Shown here piece by piece: positions 42,550 to 54,439 of a stretch of DNA of 64,000 nt. Numbering within the stretch: the stretch's first letter is position 1; each line of letters opens with the position of its first letter. Below the pieces are notes generated by a model. The model saw only the letters and a list, made by a program, of their open reading frames with translations, was not told where the DNA came from and did not search any database. The stretch covers positions 41,202 through 105,201 of the forward strand of contig NW_026042749.1 of NCBI RefSeq assembly GCF_023856365.1. The letters run 5' to 3'. This stretch comes from Brienomyrus brachyistius (taxonomy: Eukaryota; Chordata; Actinopteri; Osteoglossiformes; Mormyridae). Position numbers and translations under genes: made by a program.

Positions 42550-44360
42550 ACGAGTTCTAGTATTTTAAATTAATATTGAAATGGTCATTTGGCTGAACAG
42601 CATCCCGACCTGTTAGAATCTTATATACCTGGATCATGTCCCCCCATAGTCTCCTTTGCTTGAGGCTAAACAGATTCAGCTCAGCGAACCTCTCCTCATA
42701 AGACATTCCTCTAAGTGCAGGAATCATTCTAGTCATCCTACGTTGCACCTTTTCCAAGGCAGCAATGTCCTTCTGAAGGTATGGTGACCAAACCTGCACA
42801 CAGTATTCTAGGTGGGATCTTACCAAGGAATTATATAATCGTAGCATCACTTCTCTTGACTTACATCTCTAGGTGTGTGGAGTTTAATCCAACATCCTTT
42901 TGCCTTTTTTTAATGCTTCCCCACACTGGCAAGAGTGGGACATGGAAGTATCAACATACACACCGAGATCTTTCTCGTAATCAGCTACCTTTATTTCAGT
43001 GGAACCCATAAAATATCTGTACTTTACTATATTTACTATATTTCTGCTCCCTGCATGGATTACCTTATATTTATCTATGTTAAATTTCATCTGCCACGTA
43101 TGAGCACAGTCGCTAATTAAATCCAGATCCTGTTGTAGCCTCTCTGGACATGAGACATGATCTAACATCAATCAGAAGATACCACACCAGCAGATAATGA
43201 TTTCTGGAATAGTAAAGTTAAAGGTTGGCTAATAATACCCCTCATCTCTTTTAAAACTATAGATAAGATGCCATCAGGGCCTTGCGATTTATTTATTTTG
43301 AGCTTAGCTAGGCTTTGTACCACATCAGCCTCAGTTATACATATATTGGTCATAGACATCGTTGTATTTGTACTAAATGGTGGTAAGCTATTCTACTGTG
43401 AACAGCCATTGTAAAATAATCATTAAACTCATTTATATCAATTTCATTTTCAATTATAAGGCCCTTACTATCCTGCAAATGAGTGATTTTCAGCTTTTAG
43501 AGCTCTTTCGGAGTTAAAATATTGGAAGAAACTTTTAACGTCATCCTTATAACTGTTATTAACTAAACCTGTAGACGTAGATACTCCTGCTTTATTTTGA
43601 AATCATTAGTTAATTTCCATTTGTGGAAGAAAGCCCTTTTGCTCCTGACTTTATTCTTAATTTTCGTAGTAAACCACCTGTGACATCGCGTGCTGGACGA
43701 ACAGGCAGGAAGCGAGGAATCAAGGATCCGGGAAACGGAGAGTCGGGAATGAGGGTTTATTGATGAAAACAGGTACCAACAGCGAGAGATTTCAATGACA
43801 GGACTGGGGAAACAGACTTGAATGTGGACTAAATACACAGGACTACTCAAACTGACAGAAAACAGCTGGTTACAATCGGGGCAGCACACATGGTTAATGA
43901 GGGGGCGTGGCACACACGAGGATCGTACAAGCAGGTCATGACACCAGCTTGGTTGCAGTTTCCTAGATTTAGTTTTTCTGGAAACGGGTATGAAGTTCTT
44001 TTGCACTTGCAACAATGTGCTTTTAAAAAATTCCCATGCCTCTTCCACAGTATTGCTATTTAACTCCATCCGATTTACAGTTTCTAGTTTCAGTCTCATA
44101 CCATTGAATTACCCTTCCTAACATTGTATACTTTTGTTTTGGACTTGGTTGAAGACTCAGGCAGCAGGAGTTGCCCCAACGTTGGTATGTCCTTATCCAT
44201 AAGGGGGAGTAAACGTTCTGGTTTCCCGACCTTATAGATGAAGGAGTTGGGGGATGTTGCCAGTGACCTGCCGGATTCCAGGCAGAACAGGCCTCGCTAT
44301 GCCACAGCCCTTCAGAGACTGGGCCTTCCGTGCAGAACCTCTGCATCCAAATTAGACCAG
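42550..44360 (-). mobile_element. CR1-like LINE remnant, RT core deleted
   Basis: Minus-strand pieces in order: about 43960-44099 (EEAWEFFKSTLLQVQKNFIP, linker), 43563-43680 (KVRSKRAFFHKWK), 43168-43359 (LKINKSQGPDGILSIVLKEM, RT block 1), 42884-43171 (YEKDLGVYVDTSMSHSCQC, post-catalytic), 42557-42850 (YNSLVRSHLEYCVQVWSPY, C-terminal). The jump at 43170 removes the region with the catalytic Asp pair. A solo LTR sits at 43679-43943. Its head-to-head partner on the other strand is the LINE ending at 42497. Confidence 0.8.
43679..43943 (-). mobile_element. Solo LTR, minus orientation, inside LINE
   Basis: Minus-strand text begins TGTCATGACC, shares GTGTGTGCCACGCCCCCT with the LTRs at 31523 and 52711, has CAATAAACCC as polyadenylation word, and ends near TGTCACA. 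Flanking CCACC / CCAGC may be a 4-of-5 target duplication. It separates two parts of the LINE frame. Confidence 0.75.
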
Positions 44361-44379
44361 TTGTTTAACAAAACCCTAA

Positions 44380-44720
44380 AATGGGGTTATTTTTGACATG
44401 GAACGGGACTTTGATTCAACAACCCATTACTTAGTTGCGGCAAGTACCCAATATCAAGTATAGCTGCAAAGAATCTGCCAGAGATTTTCAGAGAAGTTCC
44501 CCAGATGCATGGACTGGACTAAGGTGCGTCAGATTAAACAGGAGCCTGGTAAATTCTGTGAGCCCCACGCCAAGTGACTGATGGAAACATACTCCAGCTA
44601 CAGTGAGATGGACCCTCCAGCGGACCGAGAGTGGGATTCCCTCTGGGAGCGACAACTCGTGCAGTTGCTGGTGGATGAGCTGCAAACAGACATCAAGAAG
44701 GACTTCCAACCTCACAATCA
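44380..44720 (+). pseudogene. Retroviral-type gag capsid fragment
   Basis: One frame with a stop contains WTKVRQIKQEPGKFCEPHAK, then METYSSYSEMDPP and LWERQLVQLLVDELQTDIKK. This resembles the capsid region of fish ERV gag. No neighbouring matrix or nucleocapsid is seen. Short and broken. Confidence 0.5.
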
Positions 44721-44764
44721 TTTACCAAACCACTTCAGGTAACTTGTAAAGATGTAGGTATTGG

Positions 44765-45380
44765 AGTATTCACACATTCATTTGCAGTGTCCACCTCCTG
44801 TCCGGTAAATTTGGCAGGACAAAATTTGAATAACCTATAGGCCAGACTCATGAATGCGGCTGAACGAGTAAAGGTAGAACAGGTGGCCAATCCTGTTATA
44901 CAGTCCTAGTAGATTGAGAACCACCTGATTGCAACTGTAGTTGGAATCAAGGGCTGAGCAGCATGGTGGCCTGGGGGACAATTATGAAAACACAGACCCA
45001 CTGATATCCTTAAAACCCACAATCAAAAGAGGAGTCAGGATGGCCAGTGACATGTGCTGGCTAAATGGGGACAACAAAGAGAGAACAGAACAAGGCAGGG
45101 AGGGATTCTGACACAGGTGCCATGCTACTTTGTTTAAATATGCTGTAATGTTTTAGTGCAAGCCTTAGACAATGGAATCTCTGAATGACGCCGCAGTCTG
45201 GCTCTTTCTGAAGGTCCTATACTGTAACCGTCCTGAGAAGTTGTTTGCATGCACTTGCTGCCTTGACACTTGTTGATGTGCGTGTGCCCTGCTCGAGCAG
45301 TAAAGGGGAGATCACATGCAGAGCTGATTTTCTGTAGTTCCTTAGAATAAAAATAGAATATTCTCTTCAAATAGGAACAC
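44765..45380 (+). repeat. Dispersed long repeat, copy C, left part
   Basis: Matches the reverse complement of 22980-23755. It stops at ATAGGAAC and the homology resumes at 46383, after about 1 kb that includes a SINE. Copy B runs through without this interruption. Confidence 0.75.
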
Positions 45381-45601
45381 ATGCTGCGTTTGATTATTTC
45401 ACTCCAACTCGGACAAAAACGTCACGAAAAACATCACTTCCCATTAGAAACGCCTCTTTTATGACGTTAATGTCTGACAGAATCTTCTTGTCCGAGTTGC
45501 CCCTGTGACGTAATTTCAACATGGCGGCTTACACACTCAACATTAATTCTATTTTACAAATCCTTAAAAATGTTTATTTTGTTAAATTTATTATTATCCC
45601 A

Positions 45602-45952
45602 TCCATCCATTTTCCAAACTGCTTATCCTACTGGGTCACGGGGGGTCCGGAGCCTATCCCGGAAGCAATGGGCACGAGGCTGGGAACAACCCAGGATGGG
45701 GGGCCAGCCCATCGCAGGGCACACTCACACACACCATGCACTCTCACATGCATTCCTACGGGCAATTTAGCAAGTCCAATTAGCCTCAGCATGTTTTTGG
45801 ACTGTGGGGGGGAACCGGAGTACCCGGAGGAAACCCCACGACGACATGGGGAGAACATGCAAACTCCACACACATGTGACCCAGGTGGAGATTTGAACCT
45901 GGGTCCCAGAGGTGTGAGGCAACAGTGCTAACCAGTGCACGACCATACCGCC
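45602..45952 (-). mobile_element. tRNA-derived SINE
   Basis: Inverted full-length copy of the family at 17082; ATTTATTATTA on both sides is the likely target duplication. Confidence 0.9.
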
Positions 45953-46382
45953 CATTTATTATTATTATTATTTATAATTATTAGTAATTATTAATGTAAT
46001 TGCACGTGTTCGATTTAGAGAATACCATATTGTGACCGTAAACAGTATCCTAACATGCAATATCAGATTTTTACCAGACTTGTTAGTGTTTTTGGTTTGT
46101 TTGTAGTTTGTTTGCCTCTCGAAAAAAGAATATCGCTATGAATGTACTAAAATACTTTATAAAGCTTTTAATGTGGTTTGACTAGTTCCTGTTTCTTGTT
46201 TATTTGTCTGAAATAATAATCTTACTCCATAACTGCTAAAATATAAAGCAACAACACAGCAGCGTATTCATGGAGGCAGCCATGTTTGTTCCGAGTTGTG
46301 CTAGCTTGAACGGGAGATTGTTGGATGTGATGTCACCCAATTTGGAATTTCCAAGTTCCGAGAGAAAAACGAACGCACCACA

Positions 46383-47050
46383 AGACTCTGGCTGGAAATT
46401 TCTACAATAGAGCCATTTAGTTATTTCTAGAAAAATATTTAGAGCCAATGACCTGATGTCATTGTAACACAGGTCACTGTCCGTGGTGCTGAATTCTCTA
46501 CTTGATGGGCTGGTGCTGAATGAATATGACAGCTGGCCAACATGTCTGTGTGCTTCCACTGACTGGCACCCAGACATATAATGACTTTTAACAATGAGGA
46601 GGGAAACGTCCAGACAGGAAATTAGTCAACAGTAATTAGTAATCACATATAGTTCGCATTTATCATGATGTAAAATTCAAAAACCTTTTTATATTATTAA
46701 GGGATAAATGTAATTGAGTTTTAATGTATCCTTTCCGCTCTTAAAATCGCAAATTATTTCTGACTATTAATCTGCACATTTTAATAATTTCATTAATATT
46801 ACCTAATTGGTTTGTCTTTTTTATTAAATTTTAAAACTAGCTGTACAATTGTTGATGTTGTTGCTGTTCTGAATGTCATTGGCCTGTTGCCTTACGTCTG
46901 TCTAAACATGAGTGAGGGGATGGATGCACTATTCTATGGGGGCCTCTGTAGAGAATAAATGATCCTAATTTTATATTGAGAGAGATGGTTAATTCCTTTT
47001 TAATCCATACTGCGTTCAGAGCCCCTGTTCTGCCGTTGATCACTGCTGCA
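46383..47050 (+). repeat. Dispersed long repeat, copy C, right part
   Basis: Matches 26420-27010. It runs into integrase-like coding at the point where copy B diverges. Confidence 0.75.
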
Positions 47051-47962
47051 TATCATCCCCAAACCAATGGCCTGGATGAGAAAACGAATGATGACATAAA
47101 ATGGTAAGTCTGTTTTTGAGGTTGTTTTAGAACTGTGTGAGACAGGCTCTATTCTTTTAACATTACATCAGGAATTACTGATATTATTGACAATCAATCC
47201 CTTAATATACAGTATCTCACAAAAGTGAGTACACCCCACACATTTTTGTAAATATTTTATTATATCTTTTCAAGGGACAACGTTAAAGATATGAAACTCT
47301 GATAGAATGTAAAGTAATCAGTGTACAGCTTGTATAATGGTGTAAATTTGATGTCCCCTCAAAATAACTCAACACACAGCCATTAATGTCTGAACTGCTG
47401 GCAACAAAAGTGAGATTAAAAATGATTTGTGGCAAGATCGGATCATGTGTGTTGAAGAGTTTCTTATGACTGACAAGTAGTTATTTAAAAACATATCTTG
47501 AAACAGCAAATTACATTGTTCTTAATGCTTTTAGAAAATGACTCTTTATAATGATCTGTGAATAATAATAATTTGCTATGAATGTTTTTCCACTTCAGCT
47601 TTCCACAATTATTCTTCCCGATGAGAAAAGCTACGGCACGTTTTTTGATGAAAAAAATAAAGTAGTTGAGACAATAAGCAACAACAGCTGAAAACATCTC
47701 CTAGTCACAGGAAAAACAGAAGCAGGCATGTGGTAAACGAATACAAAAGAGGTACCAAAACACAGTTTATCATGTTGGAGATGAGGCGCTTCTGTTCAAC
47801 ATGAGGAAGCGGGGACGGAAAGGAGGAAGAACGGAACCGGATTTTACCGGACCTTATGTCATCCAGGCAATATGTGGCAAGCTGGTTACACTGTCTAATT
47901 CTGAAGGGGCAACTTTAAAGAACAAATACAATGTAAACCACATACAGAAGGAGCCAAACTGA
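47020..47962 (+). pseudogene. Integrase with GPY/F-type motif, split by introns or decay
   Basis: First piece (about 47020-47103): TAAYHPQTNGLDEKTNDDIK, the DDE integrase stretch around the catalytic Glu (here the equivalent reads GLDEKTN), ending in a donor-like ATG|GTAAGT. Second piece (about 47730-47962): VGDEALLFNMRKRGRK, then EPDFTGPYVIQ (GPY/F-type module), ending NHIQKEP before a stop. Between them is a Tc1-like end fragment. The combination of exon-like boundaries and a GPY/F tail suits Ginger/GIN-type DNA elements or a Ty3/gypsy relative. Most of the core is missing. Confidence 0.6.
47209..47445 (+). mobile_element. Tc1-like terminal fragment
   Basis: Contains CAGTATCTCACAAAAGTGAG and CTGGCAACAAAAGTGAGATT, the repeated terminal theme of a common fish Tc1 family. 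Only one end is present. Confidence 0.65.
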
Positions 47963-48046
47963 TGTCCCAAGTCAGGAATCACACAAGGTGCCAGAAGAGT
48001 ATAAGACCAGTAAACCTCCCTCTAGCGCAGAGCTTCTGACAATCGA

Positions 48047-48575
48047 GAAGGATGCTGACAGTTGAAAAAAAACTCATGTCTGTGTGTTATGAAAGAATAT
48101 CAATAAATGTTTCCGAAAGGGGATGACTCATTTGGTAATTATTTACGGCTTATGTTATGGCTGCCAATTTACAGTCTTTACTGAAGTCTGACTTCTTTTG
48201 AGTCACCTTTAATATAGATTGGACACTCTCTATGCAATGTGCAATACTTACATAGATGGTAAATGTTTACCTGCTTGCACAGATGGATGATTAGGTAATT
48301 AGTGTAAGTGTGTGTGTGCGTTCAATCGCATGTATGTCCAAGGTCCATAGTAAATAATATACACTGATCAAGAGATGCCCGAAAGTGGATAAAAGAGGAC
48401 ATTAGTGGGTGTATCACTTAGTGTAACGCGTGCAGGAAAATGAGCAGGACTGCAAGCCATATAATGACCCTTGTCTAGCTCTTAATACAGTATGCATACA
48501 GTGATGTATCTACAATGGACAGCTACTATGAGCAGATAGCACAGTACAGGTGCTTATAAGATCTGTATGCTATTT
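48047..48575 (+). repeat. Left arm of a large inverted repeat
   Basis: Pairs with 50165-50703. Diagnostic shared text: AATATCAATAAATGTTTCCG here and its complement in the other arm. The SINE at 48577 extends this arm to about 48926. Confidence 0.9.
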
Positions 48576-48576
48576 C

Positions 48577-48926
48577 CATCCATCCATCCATTGTCCAAAC
48601 CGCTTATCCTACTGGGTCGTGGGGGGTCTGGAGCCTATCCCGGAAGCAATGGGCACGAGGCAGGGAACAACCCAGGATGGGGAGCCAGCCCATCACAGGG
48701 CACACTCACACACTATTCACTCATACATGCATACCTACGGGCAATTTAGTAACTCCAGTTAGCCTCAGCATATTCTCAGCATATTCTTGGACTGCGGGAG
48801 GAAACCCCACGACGACATGGGGAGAACATGCAAACTCCACACCCATGTGACCCAGGCAGAGACTCGAACCCGGGTCCCAGAGGTGTGAGGCAACAGTGCT
48901 AACCACTGCACCACCATGCCGCCCCC
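48577..48926 (-). mobile_element. tRNA-derived SINE with target duplication
   Basis: Inverted copy flanked by CTGTATGCTATTTC on both sides. A corresponding SINE occupies the other arm (49936-50163) in the opposite orientation. Confidence 0.92.
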
Positions 48927-48929
48927 TGT

Positions 48930-49935
48930 ATGCTATTTCATTCTATAAAAAGAAACTTACTGTACTGTACAATAAAGTATTTCACCACTGCTTCTTCCTC
49001 AGCTCCCACTGTTTGCTAGCACATGCATCTTTTGATTTCTTAGTGCAATCTGTGCTTTATTTTTTTTTTGTGAAATGTAAGTGCAGTATCTGTTTATTAA
49101 GTGCTGTGGTTTAATATGTACATTATTATTTCAGTACTGTGTATACTGTCCTTAATGTCTTGCCTCTCTCGTATAACTTGAGATACGCCCAAATTGACTT
49201 GCAACAAGTGGTCCTGGTTCCAAATGCGGAAGGCGATGGATACCTGTATTTTATATGCTGTAGTGTGCTGGGTGTCAGACATTGCAATGCACCTTGCTTT
49301 GATCTTGACCTGTTAGATCAGAGGGAGGTAATCTTATCCAGAAAGGGCCACTGTGTATGATGGTTTTCACTGCAACTCTCTTAACAGCGAACCTAACAGT
49401 TATCCCAATACCTTGATCTTGCTAGCATATTTAAATGTGTACCTATTCAGGAATAGAGTGGTGAAGGCATTCAGAGGAGGACTGATGATTATCAGAGGGA
49501 ACAAAGGGGCTGGGTACTTGTCAGTATCCAGTAGAACCACCAGACTCCTACACTGAATGGTTCTGGATGTGGCACAGACGTTAATCCCTCTGTATTAGGG
49601 GATCCGTCTCCAGTTTGTACTCTTCTAGTTAATAGGTAGATTATCAGGCAGTTTTTCACCCTAGTCCAGTACTCATTGACAGCCTAATACACCGTGTTTC
49701 AGTTTGTCTTGATAGTCAATACATGTCACAGGATGTACATTACTCTGATGGGCAGGCCCTCTTACATATGATGGAAATTGCAATACCTACTTTTGGCCAC
49801 GAGATGGCAGCAAGAAAATAGAAAAATTATTTTCCCACGGTCTACTAGCAGCTTTTAGATGTTAATTCTTCATAAAAATAATTTGACTTGATCCAATGTA
49901 TTTTTAATACAAACAATTACCACACAAAGCTGCTA
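48930..49935. other. Spacer of the inverted repeat
   Basis: About 1 kb between the arms. Several short open frames exist but none resembles a known family. Confidence 0.5.
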
Positions 49936-50163
49936 GTTTCCTCCGGTTTCCCCCCACAGTCCAAAAACATGCTGAGGCTAATTGGAGTAGCTAAATTGCC
50001 CGTAGGTGTGCATGTGTGAGTGAATGGTGTGTGAGTGTGAGCTGTGATGGGCTGGCCCCCCATCCTGGGTTCTTCCCTGCCTCGTGCCCATTGATTCCGG
50101 GATAGACTCCGGACCCCCTGTGACCCAGTAGGATAAGCGGTTTGGACAATGGATGGATGGAAA
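49936..50163 (+). mobile_element. tRNA-derived SINE, 5' truncated
   Basis: Begins inside the SINE body at CTCCGGTTTCCCCCCACAGT and ends ATGGATGGATGG next to AAATAGCATACAG, the complement of the target site of the SINE at 48577. It is the inverted duplicate of that insertion. Confidence 0.9.
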
Positions 50164-50164
50164 T

Positions 50165-50703
50165 AGCATACAGATTAAGCACCTGTACTGTGCTATCTGC
50201 TTATAGTAGCTGTCCATTGTAGATACATCACTGTATGCATACTGTATTAAGAGCTAGATAAGGACAGTGGGTCATTATATGGCTTGCAGTCCTGCTCATT
50301 TTCCTGCACCCGTTACACTAAGTGATACACCCACTAATGTCCTCTTTCATCCACTTTCAGGCATCTCTTGATCAGTGTATATTACTTACTATGGACCTTG
50401 GACATACATGCGATTGGACACACACACACACACACACACACTTACACTAATTACCTAATCAACCATCTGTGCAAGCAAGTAAACATGTACCATCTATATA
50501 AGTATTGTACATAGCATAGAGAGTGTCCAATCTATATTAAAGGTGACTCGAAAGAAGTCAGACTTTAGTAAAGACTGTAAATTTCTCAGCCATAACATAA
50601 GCCGTAAATAATTACCAAATGAGTCATCCCCTTTCGGAAACATTTATTGATATTCTTTCATAACACACAGACATGAGTTTTTTTTCAACTGTCAGCATCC
50701 GAT
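50165..50703 (-). repeat. Right arm of a large inverted repeat
   Basis: Reverse complement of 48047-48575 with scattered substitutions and a CA tract expanded at 50417-50440. It ends at TTTCAACTGTCAGCATCC. Confidence 0.9.
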
Positions 50704-51009
50704 CCAAACGGGATTCCCATTTCCTTTCTGTGGGATCCAACAGAACACGGGCTGACCATCAGTCAACATGTCTTCAACCGTGCAGGACAGGACCCAGTCC
50801 AGGCCAAACCTCACGGTGCTGGTGTTAATAAAAAAAATGTAAGGAACATGCAGCTGCAGCTCACACACAAACACAGTCCACAGCATCCAGAAAAAGGTCA
50901 GGCCTTTTTCTTCTTTAGCTGACTCCGCCCAGACCTCGCCCCCTTTCTGGGCGCCTCGCACTATGCCTTTGAACTGGCCCTGCAGCTTGGCCCGTTTCCT
51001 GTTTCCCAA
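50692..51009 (-). other. Unrecognised minus-strand open frame
   Basis: 105 residues, beginning with a basic run (NRKRAKLQGQFKG), a hydrophobic middle (FFWMLWTVFVCEL) and a Cys/Trp tail. I recognise no family. It abuts the right arm of the inverted repeat and may be fortuitous. Confidence 0.2.
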
Positions 51010-51178
51010 TGCAAGTCATAAGATTCACCCGTAAATGATATTTTGAATCGGAACGATATTTATTACTATTGTTTAGATTAAATATATAACGGTTTAATGA
51101 TTGAATATAACTTGATATTGTTGTTTGTGTTGTTTAGTTTGAGGTTCTAGTTTCTGTCTTTATCCGCTTTCGTTTCAG

Positions 51179-53167
51179 TAGGCAGCTGGTTCATCCCAGG
51201 CTCAGGGTCTCTCTGCTCTTCATCAAACCCACACCCCCAGTTTGGGAGCACCCTCTCCCTCTCCTCCCCCCACGGCTGTGACTGTTACTCCTCCTTGAGG
51301 AGTAACTGCTCCGCCCCCTATCCCAGCCCCTATACCCACAGGAGTGCATCACCCAGTGAGCCGCCGCCCTGCCTGTCCCCTCACACAAGCACACACTGAA
51401 ATCATGGTCCTAAGCTCTCTGTGTGGGTCACCACGATAGTACAGCACACCGACGATTACCCTCTGACTGAATCAGAATCAGCTTTATTTGGCCAAGTATG
51501 TTCACACATATTGGGAATAGTTAGACATTTAATCAAAATAATTAAGACAAGACATAAACATACAGTTCTGTTGATATGCGACGCATATAACCTCTGCATT
51601 CACAGCACTGCTTCAGTTATCGAAGAGCAAATTTCGAAAACTCACTCAGTCCGATAACCTAAAGTAATAAGTCATAATCCTCTTCATACGTTGCAGTAAT
51701 GGGAATGAAATCTCACTCAGTGTTTATGTAATGGAGCAATGGAATTTCGTGAAATTTCCAAAAGTCCACAGAAATATTTAGAAAAACATTCCTGCAGACT
51801 GAGTTTTTGATATTTGCTTTTCAATTAACACAATTTTCTTCAGTCTGAGGTTTAACAGAATTCAGCCATATGCTGTTCAAAAAAAACTACACAGAACAAA
51901 AACAGAATGGACTTTACATCTGTCTGAAAGGAAAGTTGACACAGGCTGCAGCAGTGAACAAATCAATCAATGTATTAAAGTTAGGCATTAAGTAACTGGA
52001 GGCAGTATATACATAACATGATAACATGCCTTTTCTGTATTGACCATATTAAGGACGCTGTAACACTGCCCACCACATACCTGCTTCATTTATTGTTTTA
52101 TACTTGCAGCTGCTTATTCAGACAGCTCGTCTACCTGTCTGTCCATGTTGCCCTCCCATGACAACTGGTCCAGCCTACAGGTGCCGTCCCATTCCGGCAT
52201 GTTACCCATGAGTCATAGCGGCACCTCCGGGAGCAGCTCCAGGTGAGCCCGTGCCTCCCCTCCCCCACCTGTCCCCATGCTGAGTCTCGGGCCCCCGTCT
52301 TCCCTCTTGTTCTCGCCTATACCCACATCCTGGCCTGTGTCTGCATCGTCTCACCTCGTTAACAGGACTTTCGCCTTCTTCTGTCCTGATCCATTCAGGC
52401 CCATCATTCTGGGACATGCTTTGATTTATTTCGCCATAGTTACTCTTTGTTTTCCTTTGTACTTTGCACTCTACAAGTAAAATGAATAAAAAATAGGCAT
52501 TATTTTGATATTGTTTTAGTACAGTGACACTAGTATATTTGTTGTTGTTTCCAGGCAACACTGCATGCTGATTTAACGTCTTTCCTTAATCTCCACCCCA
52601 TTGCTCACACACAGCCAGTATCCCAGTTTGTGGTCAATGAGCTCCTCCTCACTCACCCCAGTCTCCTAGTCCAGTGGAATGTCCAACAGCTTGGGCTCTC
52701 AGTTCCTGCGTGTCATGCCCGGCTCGTCCGCTCCTCCTGTGTGCCACGCCCCCTGATTACCCACGTGTTTTCTCCCGATTTGTACCCAGCTGTATCTAGT
52801 TAATTTGCTCAGTCCTGTGTATTTCAGTCCGTGTCTTACCTGAGTCCAGTGTCTGTCATTGATGTTTGTATGCGTGAGATGTTTCCCCGTCCGCGCTTCC
52901 TAATTAAACTCCCGTTTTTGCCTGTCCGCTTGCTCCTTGCACGCCTTGCCCGCACGATCGCCTGCCTGCTTGTACCCGATCGTGACACTGCGCAGCTCTA
53001 CAACTCATTACCCAGGGCTCTCGCACCCGGCCACAGTGCCCCTCTCAGGCTCCCCGCTGTATGACAGCACTGCCCCATCGGAAGTTCATGAAGCCTCACA
53101 GTACGACGCCTCTCCCCACGCGCGCTTAGCCACCACCGGGACTCCCATCACTCCTCCTTCCCTGTAG
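51179..53167 (+). pseudogene. tbxt: Brachyury-like T-box gene, three C-terminal exons, disrupted
   Basis: Brachyury is the T-box activator needed for mesoderm and notochord. Exon A 51179-51355: SWFIPGSGSLCSSSNPHPQFG, LSLSSPHGCDCYSSLR and APYPSPYTHR. Exon B 52122-52242: STCLSMLPSHDNWSSLQVPS and MLPMSH. Exon C 52615-53167: QYPSLWSMSSSSLTPVS, stop, SSGMSNSLGSQFLR, [LTR], SGSPLYDSTAPSE, QYDASPHARLATT, TPITPPSL, stop. Exons A-B-C join in phase at AG/GT boundaries, and the order is that of the transactivation C-terminus of vertebrate brachyury. The DNA-binding T-box exons are not found to the left. Defects: a CAG-to-TAG stop at 52667 and a solo LTR at 52711-52987. Introns are retained, so this is a duplicated gene, not a retrocopy. 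Confidence 0.85.
52711..52987 (+). mobile_element. Solo LTR inside the last brachyury exon
   Basis: TGTCATGCCC...GATCGTGACA, related to the LTRs at 31523/34479 but with more differences. Target duplication CTGCG on both sides (52706-52710 and 52988-52992). Removing it and one CTGCG restores a continuous reading across QFLR|SSTTHY. Confidence 0.93.
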
Positions 53168-53169
53168 GG

Positions 53170-54400
53170 CGGCGCACTTCCATTATTATTACAGTTTCTA
53201 CTGTCACTCTGTTGCTTTTCCTGGTGCTGGACTTTTGACAGATAAATACATTATTTGTTGCATTCAGTGACAAAAGATTGGTCTGTTTAACACCCTCAGT
53301 CTCCACCCTATGAGCCCCTTGTTGGCGGCAGAATCAGGAAGATGTCGGAGAAAGCAGAGGTAAAGTGAATAGTCACCTCGACAATAATGTGAAAACCGCT
53401 AATGGTGATCATGCCTGTGTGGGTGAAATGGATCACCACAGTATAAGCGGATGATGATTATAGACGATTTTTCCCTTTTTCTTTATGTCTGTTTACCATC
53501 TAATAGGCATTTTTTTTCTTTGGGATGCGTCTAGGTCAGATACGACCAAAATATTTTTCTCATTTCAGAAGTGAAAAAAAATATTGCTCTCAGATTCTGT
53601 TCAGTTGTAGTTTTTTAAAATAACCTTGATTTGTGTTTGTTTAAAATGCCATTACCTGTTGCTTACTGGGCCGCTGAAAATGTCTGGCCCAGCTAAATTT
53701 CTTGGTTTAAAAATCTGGCCCAACTACTTTCCAGACCTGGACTAGCCCTACTGAATCATACACTAATGTTATTCTGTTATGTGGGCTGTTGTGATAGGGA
53801 GATTTGCTGGATGCTGCACGACGGGTGGTGTCCCTGCTGCAGAATGCCCTGTCTGAAGCAGCACCTAGAGACAGTGAGGGTTGTTGTTATCACCTTAATA
53901 TTGTATATACGCAATCTGTTATTTCTTAACTAATATAATTGTAAGGTATTCTTCTAATATATTGTGCACAGCCAACAAAAAAGAGAAAAATGCAAAACCA
54001 AAGGAAGGCTTTCTTTTCTCTTAAAAGTCTTTTTTCTAAACCAACTGAGAGTCAGTTAGAGGGGTGTTCATTATCAGTATTGTTGCTGGCATTTCTGAAA
54101 ATGTGCCAATTTTAGTCAAGTGGCTACTTTTCAAATGCAGTCCCTGGCCAAGATGAAGAAAGTTCATGAAGACTACATGATAATATTAAGCACTGACATA
54201 ACAAACAACATTTTTTACATGCAAAATATACAGGAAATATACACTGCAACAGGCTAGGATAGACAAATAACCAAATACACTTGCAAGCCTGACCACTTTA
54301 GACCCCAGATTAGAAAATTGGTGAATGAGCATATATTTTTTCCAAGTTTTGTTTTGCTTTCAAGTTCTCACAAATAAAAAAAAAAAAAAGATTTTCCCAC
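53170..54400. other. No gene recognised
   Basis: Brachyury 3' flank, then AT-rich sequence. A short stretch at 53796-53872 reads GDLLDAARRVVSLLQNALSE and could be an orphan exon, with no further support. Confidence 0.4.
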
Positions 54401-54439
54401 TATAGCCAGATCCAGTTTCTGTGGGGGGCGGGGGGGGGG

